From Lunularia cruciata (lineage: Eukaryota > Streptophyta > Marchantiopsida > Lunulariales > Lunulariaceae): a DNA stretch of 64,000 nucleotides. The notes beneath the pieces were generated by a model. That model did no database searches and was not told where the DNA came from. It was given only the letters and a program-made list of their open reading frames with translations. Positions 25,539 to 38,200 of the stretch are shown in pieces; positions within the stretch are counted from its first letter, which is position 1, and every line of letters starts with the position of its first letter. The DNA is taken from assembly GCA_948567375.1 (NCBI GenBank), contig OX419758.1:7321001-7385000 (forward strand), read 5' to 3'. The position numbers and the translations under genes are program-made.

Positions 25539-26413
25539 TTTTTGTTTCCGTTGAGGGGAACTCTTTAGAAGGCAAGACAATGTTCCGTGTACAATTTTAT
25601 ATTAGACACAAGGAGGCTATGAGAGCTCACTTGGAGAGAACTTTGGGAGAGGAGAGGGTTGAACTTATGTTAGAGAATTTGGATCCATTTTTATACCATG
25701 CAGTTCATTATGATGTCTTCTGAGGTGATTTTGTATATCTTTTACACTTGAGAGGATTTGGAGAGATCCTGTGAGATGGATTGCAGATTTTGGGGATTAA
25801 GGTGATTTTGGGCAAACTCTCAAGTTTGGGATCTAGACTTGAAATTTCTACACATGATAGCTTGTGATATCCTATATTAAGAACAGTTAAAATTATTGTA
25901 AGAGCTGATATGTGCACTGGGCTCAAATTTTTGAAAGTTGATAGGGTAAACTGCTCACACAACTGCATGCTCTCTGGAAAATTGTATAGAGTCTGCCAGT
26001 TTTTTAATTTTTAGTGGATCATGATGAAACTTTTTAAGAAAATTTAGTGCATTGTATCCTATCTGTTGACACAAAAATTAGACATAGATAATTCTTGAGC
26101 AAGGAGTTATAAGTTTTTAAAGTCAAGGTGGTGGTTTTCAGACCAAATCTGAAATATGTGTGTTGAATAGAAAAGTGCATAGGCCAAAGGCTTGATGAAA
26201 ATATTTTGCAAGAAGGAATGTCTGAAAGTTTTGATGAAGTGGAAAAAATTTCAGACAACTGTGAGATACTAGTTGGGAGATTTGACTAACATTGTGAGAA
26301 TGGGTCAATTTTGTAGAGTTTAGATTTCATGCATGAGGAGTGTGAGGCAACAAAAAGCATGTTTGAGTATCTAGATTCATCTTGGGAACATGGAGGGTCA
26401 CCAAGAGTGAGAA

Positions 26414-26863
26414 TTGAGAGAATGTAAGGTTCCCAAAGGGTTTGAGGTGATTTTAGGGGTGGATTTGAGGAGAAGAGATTTTAGAATAGAATTTAAAGAG
26501 CGTGTTGAGAGGATCCAAAAACCTACACCACTTGGAGGAAAGAGTGAGTCTAAGTGCTTTCTATGTAGAGAGAAGGGATGTAAGGCAAGTTCATGTCCAT
26601 TGACCTTTGAGAGCAAGAGATTGAGGGAAAGAAGAGGATTATTTGATTTGGGTTTGCATGTTGGACCTTCTTCACCAAGATTGGGAGGGAGAAGATCTAA
26701 GACCAAGGAGTTGTGTGAGGTTTGTGGAGTGGAAGGACTTTCAAAAGGACATGAGTGTAGTGGATTAAAAGTATTTTTGGAGACTTTGGTGAAGGATCTT
26801 GGAGAGAGTCTTAGTACAATTATAAAAATACTACCACCTTCATCAGCTAGTTCTCAAGATTAG
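26414..26863 (+). pseudogene. Family B extra ORF with zinc motifs, between 5' LTR and gag
   Basis: This frame of about 149 codons lies between the 5' LTR and gag. A second copy is at 43825-44241 on the minus strand. Both carry the words KGFEVILGVDLR or ILGVDLRKREFRIEF, PTPLGGK and GLHVGP. The second copy shows a CX2CX4HX4C zinc knuckle (CFLCREKGHKSSSC). A second cluster, CEVC then GHEC, lies about 60 residues further on. Gag's own knuckle-like region is separate, near 27930, so this is an additional nucleic-acid-binding-type protein. Its function is unknown. Confidence 0.7.
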
Positions 26864-27089
26864 TGATGGAGAAAATCTTTCAACTTATGGATAAACTATC
26901 CATGAGAGTTAGATTAATATGCACTCTAGTATTTGATGTTGCTATAGAAATCTTGGAGTAACCTAAAACTTTTGTGTTCCCTAGGGTGAATTATCTCAGA
27001 TGGTGTTAGTCATCTACATACTCTATTAGTTATAGAGTGAGAGAAAGAGAAGAGAGAAAAAATTGAGAGAAAAGAAAGATAGTGAAGGG

Positions 27090-27880
27090 TTAAGATGGGG
27101 AAACTTTCTGTTTTCTTTGGCAAGGATGGAGAAGATGTGGAGGCCTTTGTGAAAGACTTCTAGAAAGCTTGCATAGGAAGCAATGAGAGGAGGAAGAATG
27201 AGTGGGCCTCATTATTATCAGATTTCTTTGAGGATGCAGCACTTACATGGTATGAGTCAGAATACCAAAAGAGAGAGAGGAGAGATGCAGAAAAAGAGCC
27301 TTAGGAGAGTTTGACTTCAGAATTCATTGAGAACTTTCTTCTTGATGACAATAATGAAAAATTGATGAGTGAGGTTACCTTTCTCAAACAAGGAGATGGA
27401 GATAAAGTGAGAGTCTATGTGGAAAGAGTGGAAAAGTTAGAGTCCAAATTTTGCATAGTGTTGAGGAAGAGTGAGGATGATGTGGAGACTACTATGATTG
27501 GCATAGGAGCCATGCTAACCAAGAATTTTGTGGGAGGATTGAGATCACAAATTAGAAGCAAGGTGAGATATGAGAAACCTTCTTCCAAGTTTGAAGCTAT
27601 CAAGATTGCAATTCGTATGGAGGAGAGTTTGGAAGTGGATGAGAGTGATTTGGTGGTGAAGGAGGTTATGCATCTTCCTCAAGGTTATAAGTATGGTGGA
27701 ACTCCTGATACTTTGGTGGCAAGGGTTCCACCACAAATAGCAGTTGCTCCAGTTCTTGCACCTCCACCAAAGGATCCTCTTCAAACCTTCACAAAACAAC
27801 TTGCAGATCTCAAGATCAATGTGGTGCAACTATGGGAGAAGAGAGAGGTGGATCAGAATATGGAGAGAAAGGCCTAGGAG
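27090..27880 (+). pseudogene. Family B gag region
   Basis: Starts near ATGGGGAAACTTTCTG and shows gag-like words: FFEDAALTWYES, EFIENFLL, then MSEVTFLKQGDG and YVERVEKL. This is the arrangement of the plant Ty3/gypsy capsid domain. A long open stretch spans 27311-27877. A CFGC-type knuckle remnant follows near 27930. Broken as a whole. Confidence 0.8.
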
Positions 27881-28499
27881 TTATGGGAAGTTATATATAT
27901 AGAGGAGGACAGCCAACCAACAATTTAATGAGACAAATTGTTTTGGTTGTGGAGGAGAGGTCTCATCCAAAGGAATTGCCCAAATTCCCTTACCATGGAG
28001 GAAGGGGTTATGAGGGAGCCAATAGAAGGAAAGAGGGAGGTAGTGAAACCCAAGTGGCTCCTAATCCAAACAAAGGTAAGGGGATAGCATCCATAGATGT
28101 GGTTGAGATTAAGTATAAGAAGGGAGAGTGCTCAAACTCCAAGGGTCTTAATTTGGAGCTTTTGGCACAAAAGAAGAAGAGAGCTCATTTTGTAGAGGAT
28201 GTTCACTCTTCTAAAGGATTTACTCCAAGCAAGGATACTCCTATGTCTATTAGGAGCACTTGCACCTCAACACCATCAACAACAAAGACTCCAAGGAAGA
28301 AGTTGGGGATGGAGGATTTCTTGATTTCAAACCAACAATGGAACTACAATGTGCTTGAGGATGTTGGTAGTCACCAGGCTAACATCACAATGGGCCAATT
28401 GATTGCTTTGAACCCTACCTTGAGAAAGGAGCTTAGAGGTGGTTTGAGTTCTACAAGGAGTAAGTGGAAGAAGAAGGCAAAAGCTCCAGTATCAATGGC

Positions 28500-29850
28500 G
28501 GTGGTGGATGCCAAGCCAACACCATAGGAGGCTTGTGAATATGCCTCCAAGATTGATGTGAGAATGAATGGTCACAACATCAAGGATGCACTTATTGACG
28601 GAGGATCAATATTGGTTCATCCAAGTTCATCCATATGTTTTCTTTCAGTTACAAGGATTTAAAGGAAGTCACCTTGGAGGAGCACAAGATAGAGGTGGAG
28701 TCACATGCATGACCTATCCACCAAAAACAACATCGCATTAGCCCACCAATATCTTTGGTTATGAAGGAGGAGATTGATAAGCTCAAGGAAGCCGGATTTA
28801 TCTTTGAGGTGCAGAATTCAGAATGGGTGTCTCCAATTGTCATTGTGAAGAAAAAGAATGGCAAGCTTGGGTATGTGTGGATTACAAGAAGCACAATTTT
28901 GTTTCTAAGAAGGACTACTACCCATTTCCATTCATTGATGAGATCTTGAAGGAGGTTGTAGGTCATGAGAGGTATAGTTTTGGAGATATTTATAATGGAT
29001 ATAACCAAATCAAGATTGCACCAGAGCACCAACAACTCACCACATTCACCACACCTTGGGGAACTTACGCTTTCAAGCTCATGCCTTTTAGGCTTTGCAA
29101 TGCTCTAGCCACATGCCAACAAGTTATTTGAACCTTTCATTGGGAAATTTGTGAGAGATTTCATTGATGACTTTTGTGTCTATGGGAGCAAGGAGGAACA
29201 TTCTGAGCACCTAATCAAGATCTTGCAACGCTTAAATGAGGCAAATGCATCACTCAACCCAGAGAAGTGCATTTTTGGATGTGAGGAAGGTCTACTTTTG
29301 GGGCACATCATCTCCAAGGATGAAATAAAAATTGATCTTGAGAAGATGACAAAAATCTCAAACCTTCCATTCCCTTCAAACTTGACAAAGTTACACCAAT
29401 TCTTGGGGATGGTTGGATACTATAGGAGGTTCATTTTCTCATTTTCCAACAAGGCTTATGCATTGACCATCTACAAAAAGAAGGGTGTAGATTACATGGT
29501 GATTTTAGAGGACAAGGATGCTCTCAAAGCTTTTGAGGAGCTCAAGCAATCCCTTGTTGTTGCTCCAATTCTTGCTAAACCTGATTGGAGTAAGCCTTTC
29601 ATCCTCTACAATGATGCTTCTAATGAAGCTATAGGATGCACTCTTAGTCAATTAGACCAAGATGTGCATGATCATCCAATAGCTTATGCTAGTAGGCAGA
29701 TGGTTTTAGCAGAAAAGAACTACTATGTCACGGAGAGAGAAGGGTTAACAGTGATCTTTGGTCTCAAGAAGTTTAGACACTACTTGCTCAAAGGGAAAGC
29801 CACCATTGTCACAGATCACAAGGCTTTAAGGTGATCTTCAACAAGCCTAA
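28500..29850 (+). pseudogene. Family B protease, reverse transcriptase and RNase H
   Basis: A protease-like IDGGSI block lies at about 28600. RT is clear. EEIDKLKEAGFIFEVQ, then SPIVIVKKKNGK, AFKLMPFRLCNALATC and the catalytic FIDDFCVYGS region occur in order from 28740 to 29180. HIISKDEIKID and KLHQFLGMVGYYRRFI follow. RNase H begins near FILYNDASNEAIG at 29600 and includes YASRQMVLAEKNYYVTERE. Several breaks are present. Confidence 0.9.
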
Positions 29851-30179
29851 TGTTGAAGGAAGACTAGCAAGGTGGGATGATACTTGTGTCTAAGTATGAC
29901 TACACCATTGAGGATAGGCCAGGAAAGAAACAAGCAAATGCTGATTTATTATCTAGAGCCTATGATCATGATGGGATGAGCAAAAGGATGATTCCTTCCT
30001 AGATGAGGAGCTCATGACAATCTCAATCACTCAAGAGGTTCCAATGGAGTACAAGGAGATTGTCAATTTTGTGACAAGAGGTAACCTTCCAAAAGGGATG
30101 CATGCTAGGGAGAGGAAGGCCCTTGCAGCAAGATCTCGACCTTACACAATGGTGGAAGATATTCTTTTTCACTAAGGAG

Positions 30180-31300
30180 CAGATGGTCTACTTCACAGAG
30201 TAGTGGGTAAGAAAGAGTATATCCTACTTATAAAGGAGTTTAGTGTGTGGAGGCCACTTTGCAGGAAAGGTGACTTCTTTCAAGATTCTAGATGTAGGTT
30301 ACCATTGGAGAGGGATTTTCAAGGATTGTCTTGATTATTGCAAAACTTGTCAAGCTTTTGCAAGAAAGTCTACATCCACTCCACCACTTAGATCAATTCC
30401 ATTGCTATGATCTTTTTAAAAGTGGAGAATTGATTTTAGAGGTCTTCTCAATAGAACCCCAAGGAACAATTGGTGTATTGTGGTAGTTACTAATTATCTT
30501 ACCAAGTGGGCTGAGGCTAGACCATTCAAGGACAAATGAAGATGAAGTTGGTAGAGTTCTTTATGAATGCATTATCACTAGGTTTGGATGCCCTTTAGAG
30601 TTGGTTTCTGATAGAGGAGGAGAGTTTACAAGAAGCATTACTACAGCCATGCTATGACATTTCTCTATCATACATAGAGTAACTACAACCTATAAGCCAA
30701 ATTCCAATGGCTTGGCAGAGAGAACCAATCAGACCTTGTGCATGATGTTGGCCAAAGATGCAGAAATGGAGGGGGCTAAACATCATTGGGACAAGAGGAT
30801 TCATGCAGTTTTGTGTGAGTATAGGAAAACCATGAAGACTTCCACCGGGTATTCTCCATTTCAATTGGTATATGGTATTGAGCCTACCTTACCTATTTGC
30901 TTTGTCTTCCTACCTTCCAAAGCATTCAAAGGAGATTGAAGAAAGCACAAGGAGGTGATGCAAAGAAGTCAAACAACTCATGGATTTGGGAGATGCAAGA
31001 GCAGTTGCTATGGTTCGAGTGGAGCAAACCCAAAGAAAACAAAAGGAGAGCTATGACAAGAGGCAAGGCCAGAAGAAGGTGGAGCCTTTCAAAGAAGGTG
31101 ACTTGGTAATGTTGTTTAATTCTATTTGATTCAAGAGAGTACAAAAGAATTTTTTGCCTAAGTACTTTGGACCTTCATAGTGGAGAAGGTGTGGGGCAAT
31201 GACACCTTTGATCTCAAGGAGTTGGGAGGAAGAAACTTGGATAGGATTAACCATGATAAGTTGAAGATGTACCATACAAGGTAGAGAGACTTTCACTTCA
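30180..31300 (+). pseudogene. Family B integrase
   Basis: Shows the gypsy integrase zinc finger and core: a CKTCQAFARKS block near 30340, NWCIVVVTNYLTKWAEAR near 30470, GCPLELVSDRGGEF near 30600 and NGLAERTNQTLCMML near 30710, with TGYSPFQLVYGIEP after it. The C-terminal end GPFIVEKVWGNDTFDL-type sequence is followed by INHDKLKMYH near 31250. Broken at several points. Confidence 0.88.
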
Positions 31301-31332
31301 AGGACAAAGTGAAAACTTAGTCCGGGGGTAAA

Positions 31333-32021
31333 TGTAACACCCATTTGTGCATGTGTGTGGTATTGTGATATTAAGCTTGGTAATACTAGTACTTGAGAGA
31401 TATATTTATATAGAGATAAAGGATGGTTCTACATTAGTCATGATTAGCTAAAGTTAGTCATAGCTAAGATAGAGGGAACCTTACTTTAGAGGAAGTGGAA
31501 AAGATGAGCACCACTATTTTGGATTCTAGTGTGTTGACTTGGTATTATTCCCAGGTGTTTGGCTTTGAGGAAAGAGTTGAGAACTCTTGGACCCGCAAGT
31601 CTTTTTCTTTTGGATTATTCTATAGTCCAAGGATAGCCCATGTGAAGGAATCCTTGACTTAGTGGTTGGGTCAAGATAAGATCACATGCTTAGTGGAATA
31701 TGCCCATATGGATGGATATTCCTTTCTATTTTTTGACTTTACTTGACTTTTAGCCTAATAACTTGAGTTACTCCAGTAATTAGTAACTTTGGTGTGTAAC
31801 TATTTCACAAGTATATAAACAAGGGGTGAGGAGGTACTCATCATCCTTTCATTTGCAACTACCTCTCTCATTGAGTTATCTAGTGAGCAATGTCTTGAGT
31901 CTTGGAGTGTTAGCCTTGGAGGAGTTTGATGGAGTTGGGGTTCTTTGCCTTCTTAGTCCATAATGTGCTTCCATAATAGCCATTAGAGGTTCATCCTGAG
32001 TGAGAGAGAGGCTAGCTCATA
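31333..32021 (+). repeat. Family B 3' LTR
   Basis: Begins TGTAACACCC right after a G-rich polypurine tract at 31322-31332. Ends GCTCATA, with GGTC following at 32022-32025, the same four bases that precede the 5' LTR. Confidence 0.93.
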
Positions 32022-35000
32022 GGTCCATTTTCAAAATTGGTTCATGAAGTGGAGTGCAATACCAAGTTCAAAACAAAAGAAAAAAAGGTTTGTCCCATTG
32101 CTGCTCCGTTGCGGTTGGATGCATCTAAATTGCTTTGCAGGACTAGAGAAGAGCCGAGGTTGAGGCAAGTGAAGAATATCGGTCATTCCTTTTTTCAGGA
32201 GACCTTGGCAGACCTTACAATTGGAGGGGATGGTTTGCTCATGGAGCTTGAGTGCCAAGCGTTTAAAAAGATGATGTAAATTTGGGAAATTTTTTGCTTT
32301 CAAGATTGAGGAGATTGGGTGTGTGAACCCATAAGAAATCACATTGATGATTGTTTTCACAATTCCTCATGTACCTTGGCGGTGATTATCTGTGCCAAAG
32401 GCACTTTTGCCCTAACTAATAGAGCTATTGAAAGAGAAGGTCAGAACCAAAATTTTGGAGCCATCAGAAGCATTGTATTTGAATCGGTGGTTCACGGTCA
32501 GAAAGAAGAACAGTAAGTTGCGGTTCACACAGGATATGCAACCACCAAACAAGATAACAATTCAAAATTTGGATGTAAGACCGGCTGGAGATGATTTTGC
32601 TAAGGAGTTTGCAGGGAGGGTGATTTACTCTATTAGAGATCTATATTGAGGGTATGATCAGTTTAAGCTCACTAAAGAGAGCCGTGATATAACCGACATG
32701 CAGACACCACTAGGCTTCATGTGTATGTGCCCTCTCCCAATGGGAGCTACTAACTCGGTGGCACATATGCAAAGTGCTATAAATCATATTTTGCAGTCCT
32801 TCATTCTTGAAAAGACCCGTCCATTCTTGGATGATATACCTATTAAGGGGTGCACAATAGGTGAGAAGGACAAAAATTTGGTGGATGGTGGTAGAAGGAG
32901 GTTTGTAATGGATCACATTTGAGATGTGGAAGCTATACTAAAGCGGTTGATAGAGGCAAGAGTGACTCTTTTTGGAGAGAAGTCAACGTTTGGACTTGGA
33001 GAAATTCTGGTTGTAGGACATCTATGTGGTTCATATGGGCAGAAACCAAATCCAAAGAAGGTGGACATTATAGGGAAGATCAAAGATTGATCCTTGGTTT
33101 AGGAGGTAAGGCGGTTCTTGGGAGCGCATGCTTTCTATCATATCTGGATACCTCATTTTGCTCATGTTGCAGAGTCGCTTTACCAACTTTTGAGGAAGAG
33201 AATCAAGTTCATCTGGAGGCCAGAGCATTCCATTGCTATGGCAAAGATGAAGGAAACATTGCAGAACCCGCCGGTGCTTCATCTACTTGACTATAGCTAT
33301 GGGTGACCAATCATAGTTACAATGGATTTGAGTCCCTATGCTGTTGGATGGGCTGTGGGCCAAGAAAATGGAAATGGTAGCAGATATGCAGCAAGGTTTG
33401 GAGCAAGAATCCTCACATAATGGCAACAAAGGTATCCTCAGATCAAGTGGGAGTTGTAGGATGCCAAGATAGTGTTAAAACAGGATAGGAATTGCTTGAT
33501 TAGTGCCTATGTCATCCTAGAGATAGATTCCTTGCCGCTGCTAGGGATGGTTGCCAACTATGATACTCTAGATATTGCGATGGATTGCCCCTAAGAGTGA
33601 GGAGATTGAGACTTTGAAGTAAAGCTCTAGTAGAAGAAGTGAGGAGCGCAAAACCTGAAGAACAAAAGACTGCATGAGACTTTGATGGGGTAAAGTACTT
33701 GTCGTAGATAGTCTATCCCTTCTTATTATAGTTGAAGAAGAAGAGAGGAGAGTTGAGGGGAAATCACTCAAAACTAAAAGATGAATTAGTAGTAGTGAAG
33801 TACATAAGTGAAGAAAGTTTGGAGTTGAGAAGGAAGTTAATTTGTGGAGATAGGGAATTAGAAGAACTTTGGACTGAAGTAGAGCTTAGGAGGAAGGAGA
33901 TTGAGAGCCTGACTAAATACTTTGTAAAGAGAGGCAAAGCAATGACAAAGCAAGAAGAAGATTAGAAGGAGCATATGGCAAAGATTGAGACCTTGAGTGC
34001 AGAAGTCCATGACACACAAGTGTGGTGAAGAAAGATCAAGCATGGCAAAGAGAGTTAATTGTGCAAAATCACAAGGAGGAGTGGTTGCATGGGTTGATCA
34101 AAGGAATGAAATAGCAACTCAAATAGAGTGTGAAGGAGAAGGAAGCATTAAAGGCCAAGTTGGAAGATGAGGTGAAGATGTATCAAGAGGAGTTGCTAGT
34201 GGAGAGAGAGAAGCTGCAAATACCTTGGAAGGAGCCAATCAAGGAAATAGTCATAAGATTGAAGGCAATGCTTAGCAAGGTATCTGAAGTTCAGTTGGAA
34301 GAAGCAAGATTGCATTAATTGAAGTTATTGGTGCAAGAGATGAGGAAGAAGAAAGCAAAGGATGTACAATTGAATAAGTTATTAATTAGTCTAAGAGATC
34401 AAGTAGATAGGAAAATGTTAGAGGCAAGAGAGAATGTTTGTCTCAAACTAGATATAGCAAAATAAGAGTAAGATGAGATTTGGAACCCAAAAAGGAAAAT
34501 CTGATGTGAAGCAGAGAAGTAGGAGTGTAGGTAGCTTTGGATCAGTTACTTGAGACATTAGAAAAGAGTGGGTCAAAAGATAGCAATGTAAATAGATTAC
34601 CCATGATCTCAATTGCAGATTGTAGTAAAGAAGTGATAGAATTAGTAGAGGATGTAGTAGTATTAGATCTCAAAGAAGGGGAAATTCATGAAGGAATATC
34701 AAGCTTGGAAGCCAAAGTTGAGGTTGACATTGGATTGGAATAGTTACATATTTTAAAAATTTGAAGAGGTAGATATGAAGAGGTGCATTGTCATTTTGGA
34801 TTTGCAAGTTGGTAGAGTTGTTATAGAAAGGTATATAAGTTAACTAATTGTCAAAGTGCTCTGCCTATTAGAGGAGGCATTCACAGCCAAGTGTTGTTCA
34901 ATATTCATAATTTCTGAAGATAGATAAAGCAAAGTGTTGTATCTTAGTGCTCGTCATTTAAGCTTAATTTAGAGTATGAAGTTTGTGTGTGTTTGTGAGT

Positions 35001-35240
35001 GTTTGGAGAAATTCAAAGTGCAAGTCAATGTGTTGGTTGGATGTTGGATTCCGTAGCCTTGATCTTCATTATGTGTGTTTGATCTTGAGTGAAGTGCAAT
35101 CCTAGCAATGCTTTGACAGATCTGAGAGGAATTGTAGTGTTAGTAGTTTTTTGAAGTTTGATGTGAAGCAATTTTGATCAAGGAAATTGAGCTTTCAATG
35201 GAGGGGTGGAATGCAATTTGGGAGAATTTAAATCATCACG
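32022..35240 (+). mobile_element. Family A gypsy element A1, right part (RT, RNase H, 3' ORF, LTR)
   Basis: Continues A1 after the B insertion. The RT N-terminal region begins at about 32030 (VECNTKFKTKEKKV, PIAAPLRLDAS). RT spans about 32420-32940 with NRWFTVRKKN, EFAGRVIYSIRDLY and the catalytic block FLDDIPIKGC at 32821-32854. The RNase H region extends to about 33580 (RFGARIL, LPLLGMVANYD). No integrase is recognisable. Charged coiled-coil coding follows from about 33730 to 34743, ending in AKVEVDIGLE, then an LTR at 34776. Many breaks; old, and older than the B insertion inside it. Confidence 0.85.
34776..35240 (+). repeat. Family A LTR, plus orientation, left part only
   Basis: Begins TGAAGAGGTGCATTGTCATT after the A1 3' ORF. 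It follows the LTR at 48184-48947 through GGATGTTGGATTCCG and GGGGTGGAATGCAATTT, then meets an inverted LTR of the same family near 35240. The two form a tail-to-tail pair. Confidence 0.85.
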
Positions 35241-35247
35241 AAAATCA

Positions 35248-38200
35248 TTCCCATAGAGATACAATTCACAATTGGTCAAATAAAAAGCAAAGTGACAAGG
35301 TAATTCTTCTTGGTTGCGTCTTTAATCTCTTAGGTAGAAACCACACCTAGAAGAGAGTAACAAGCACTGATCACAATCTTGTCACAACAAACTATCATTC
35401 ACAAATCACAGTACCTCAAATATGTCCAAAACAATCTTGATTGTGATGATTCAGTCCTTCCCAAAATGGTTACTTTGCTGCAAAACAACTTTTCCTTAGA
35501 ATTTGTTCCACCTTTCCATTGAAGGCACAAATTCCTTGATCAAAATTGCTTCACATCAACTCAACATTGCACTCACAACTACAAAATACTACAAATACTA
35601 CAATTCCTCTCAGATCTATTAATGCATTGCTTCAATTGCACTTCACTCAAGATCAAACACACAGAATGAAGATCAAGGTTGCGGAATCCAACATCCAACA
35701 AGCACATTGACTTGCACTTTGAATTTCTTCAAACAATCTAAACACAATCACACAGTTGATACTCAGAATTAAGCTCAAGCAACAAGCATTGAAATCAACA
35801 CTTTACTTTATCTATTCTCATGAATATGAATACAAAACAACAACAAATTGCAAAAACATCCTTTAAATAGTAGAGCAATCAGCAGTTACTAACAAAAATA
35901 TTTTTCTACAACAAATTTACCAACCTATAGATCCAAAATGATAATGCACTTCTTCATTTCTCAAATCTATTACTAATCCGATCCCATGTCAACCTTGACT
36001 TTGGCTTCCAAACCCAACGTTCCTTCAAGTATTTCTCCTTCTTTGGGTCTACCTAATTCTACTCCTAACTCTTCTATTTCTACTATTTCTTGACTACAAA
36101 CTATGATTGCATTGGTGGGTAACTTATCTAACTCTTTATCTCCCGACACACTCTTCTCTAATGTCTTAGGGAATTGATCCAAAGACACTTGTACTCCTAC
36201 TTTTGCTACTTCAGACAATGCTTCCTTCTCTTGCTCATCCAACACAAGTGGATCTTCTTCTACTCTCAACAATCCTTGCAATTGGTCTTCCTCCTGACTA
36301 TGCTTAGCTAACTCTTGCTGCCAGGCTTGATCTTTATTGGCCACTTTCTTCCTTAAACTCTCCAGCTCTTGCTCCATCATTGCTACACTTGTCTTCAAAT
36401 GTATTAGCTCCACTTGTGCATTAGCAATTTCACTCTTTAGCACTTCAACCAATGTCATCTTCTCCTTTACTCCCTCCTTACACTTCACCAAATCCTCCCT
36501 CATCACTTTTGAGTGCTTACCCCAAAGAATTTACTCCACCCAAAGTTCTTTGGCTTCCATTTCTACGTGCATTAGCTTACTTCTCAACAACAAGGTCTTT
36601 GCACTCCACTTAGTCACGACTGCTAATTCATCATTCACATCCAAATTAGCACTTGCCATCTCTACTTTCTTTTGCTACAAAAACACCAACAAGGGACATA
36701 CTACTTTCAAGAACTACTCCACTCCATCATATTGCATGTTGTTGGCTTTGTCATCTTTGCCATTGTTAGGTAACTCCTCCATTGACACCCCAAAGAGATG
36801 TAATCTTTGTATCTTCAATGTTTCTTCATCCAAGCTCTCCTCTCCCTCAATGGTAACTTTACTTGATCCAATGTCAACTATTTGAATACTTCTCTCCCCC
36901 TTGGCACATCTTGGACACACCAAGACACCTTCTCACATCCTTGCTCAATAGTGGATACCTCCGGACTTGTCTTCTCGGCTTCCTTAACTCTTCCTCTCAT
37001 TTGTTGGACCTCTACTTCTCCTTCATTTCCATTGCTTGATTCCTCACTTTGCAGTGTGAACTTTTCTTTTCCTCATAAGGCTTCTCCCTTTGACTCAGTT
37101 TCTCCTTTTGACTCCTCTTCCTCTTGAGTTGATTCCCTTACTTTCACCAACACTGACTTTGGATTAGGCTTTTGCATCTTTTGTGCCAGTATTGATGCAA
37201 TTCATCCCTTGGGTTTATCTCTCTTTCTTGGCATGGGGATGTCAACTGCTACTATTCTCTCCTTTCCATTCTTCTTGTAATACTCATCCACTTCTCAAAC
37301 CCACTCCATGTAATATCATTCATATGCATCCGCCTCTTTGTGCAAATTTGGATGGAAGTGGGACCGCATTCTACTTCACTCCCCCAGAGTCAGTAAATTC
37401 AGCCAAAAGTAGAAGTGAGCTGCAAAGGGTACAAATTAGTGTGGTTGGATATCCATTCTCCACCCCATACTCATCTGCTCCACCCGCTGGTGCAAACACT
37501 TTGCCCAAGCCACTACTTCTCTTGCAAACATTTGATGAAAGAAAGGCTACCTGTTGCATTGTGACATAGGTGGTTTGCTTTGGCTTGAACATCACCATCA
37601 TCACGCTCATGATCACTCTCTACACTTGATCTCTATAACTATCCACCTTATACCCATTCTTGGTGAGTGGTTGATTAAAGGAATTCCTAACCTTGGTAGT
37701 TTTTTCTGATGCATCACACTTTTGATAGAAGGTGATACACCCTACCTCTTTTGCTTCTCTACCCAGGACTAATATCCAATCCAACGTAGTCCATCAAGCT
37801 AGAATTCCTCTCTTCACTTTGTGCTTTGGCCCATCCTTGCAATCACTTGCAGTAATCTCTACCATGACACCTGGAAAGCTAAAATTCCAATTCCGGGCCA
37901 GAAAAGTGATGTGAAGTCTTGATAAGACTTGGATCCTCACCACTATATCCAATATATGCATTGGAAGATCCCTCACCACATTCTGCTTACTCAATTTTTG
38001 TGCCATTGTGTGTATCCTCACTCTCTTCTTGTGAAGGATCGTACCCAAGATTCTAACCTTCCCTTCTTGCAAATTCAAAATTTGCATTCCTTCAGGTAAA
38101 TTCTGAATAGGAACAAGATAGCATGTAGACATAGCAATGCTTCCTTGTGGAAATCTCAATTTTATAGTCCTTTGCTGATTAGTCATTCTTTAGTCATTGA

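Larger units (their letters stand above)
24847..32021 (+). mobile_element. Family B Ty3/gypsy LTR retrotransposon, 7.2 kb, inserted in A1
   Basis: Both LTRs are present: 24847-25538 (692 bp) and 31333-32021 (689 bp). They begin TGTAA and the better-kept ends finish GCTCACA. Order inside: a candidate primer-binding site directly after 25538, a zinc-motif ORF at 26414-26863, gag about 27090-27880, protease about 28500-28670, RT about 28740-29400, RNase H to about 29850, integrase about 30180-31300 and a G-rich polypurine tract before 31333. The gene order PR-RT-RH-IN makes it Ty3/gypsy. No chromodomain is evident after integrase. GGTC flanks both ends. By eye the LTRs differ at roughly 6-8% of sites, so the insertion is old, probably millions to tens of millions of years. 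Coding regions are broken, with about a dozen or more breaks. Confidence 0.92.

Noticed and set aside
35973-38186. The family A 3' ORF as an envelope gene
   Set aside because: No signal peptide, no membrane span and no cleavage-site pattern; the long charged coiled coil alone is not evidence for an envelope.
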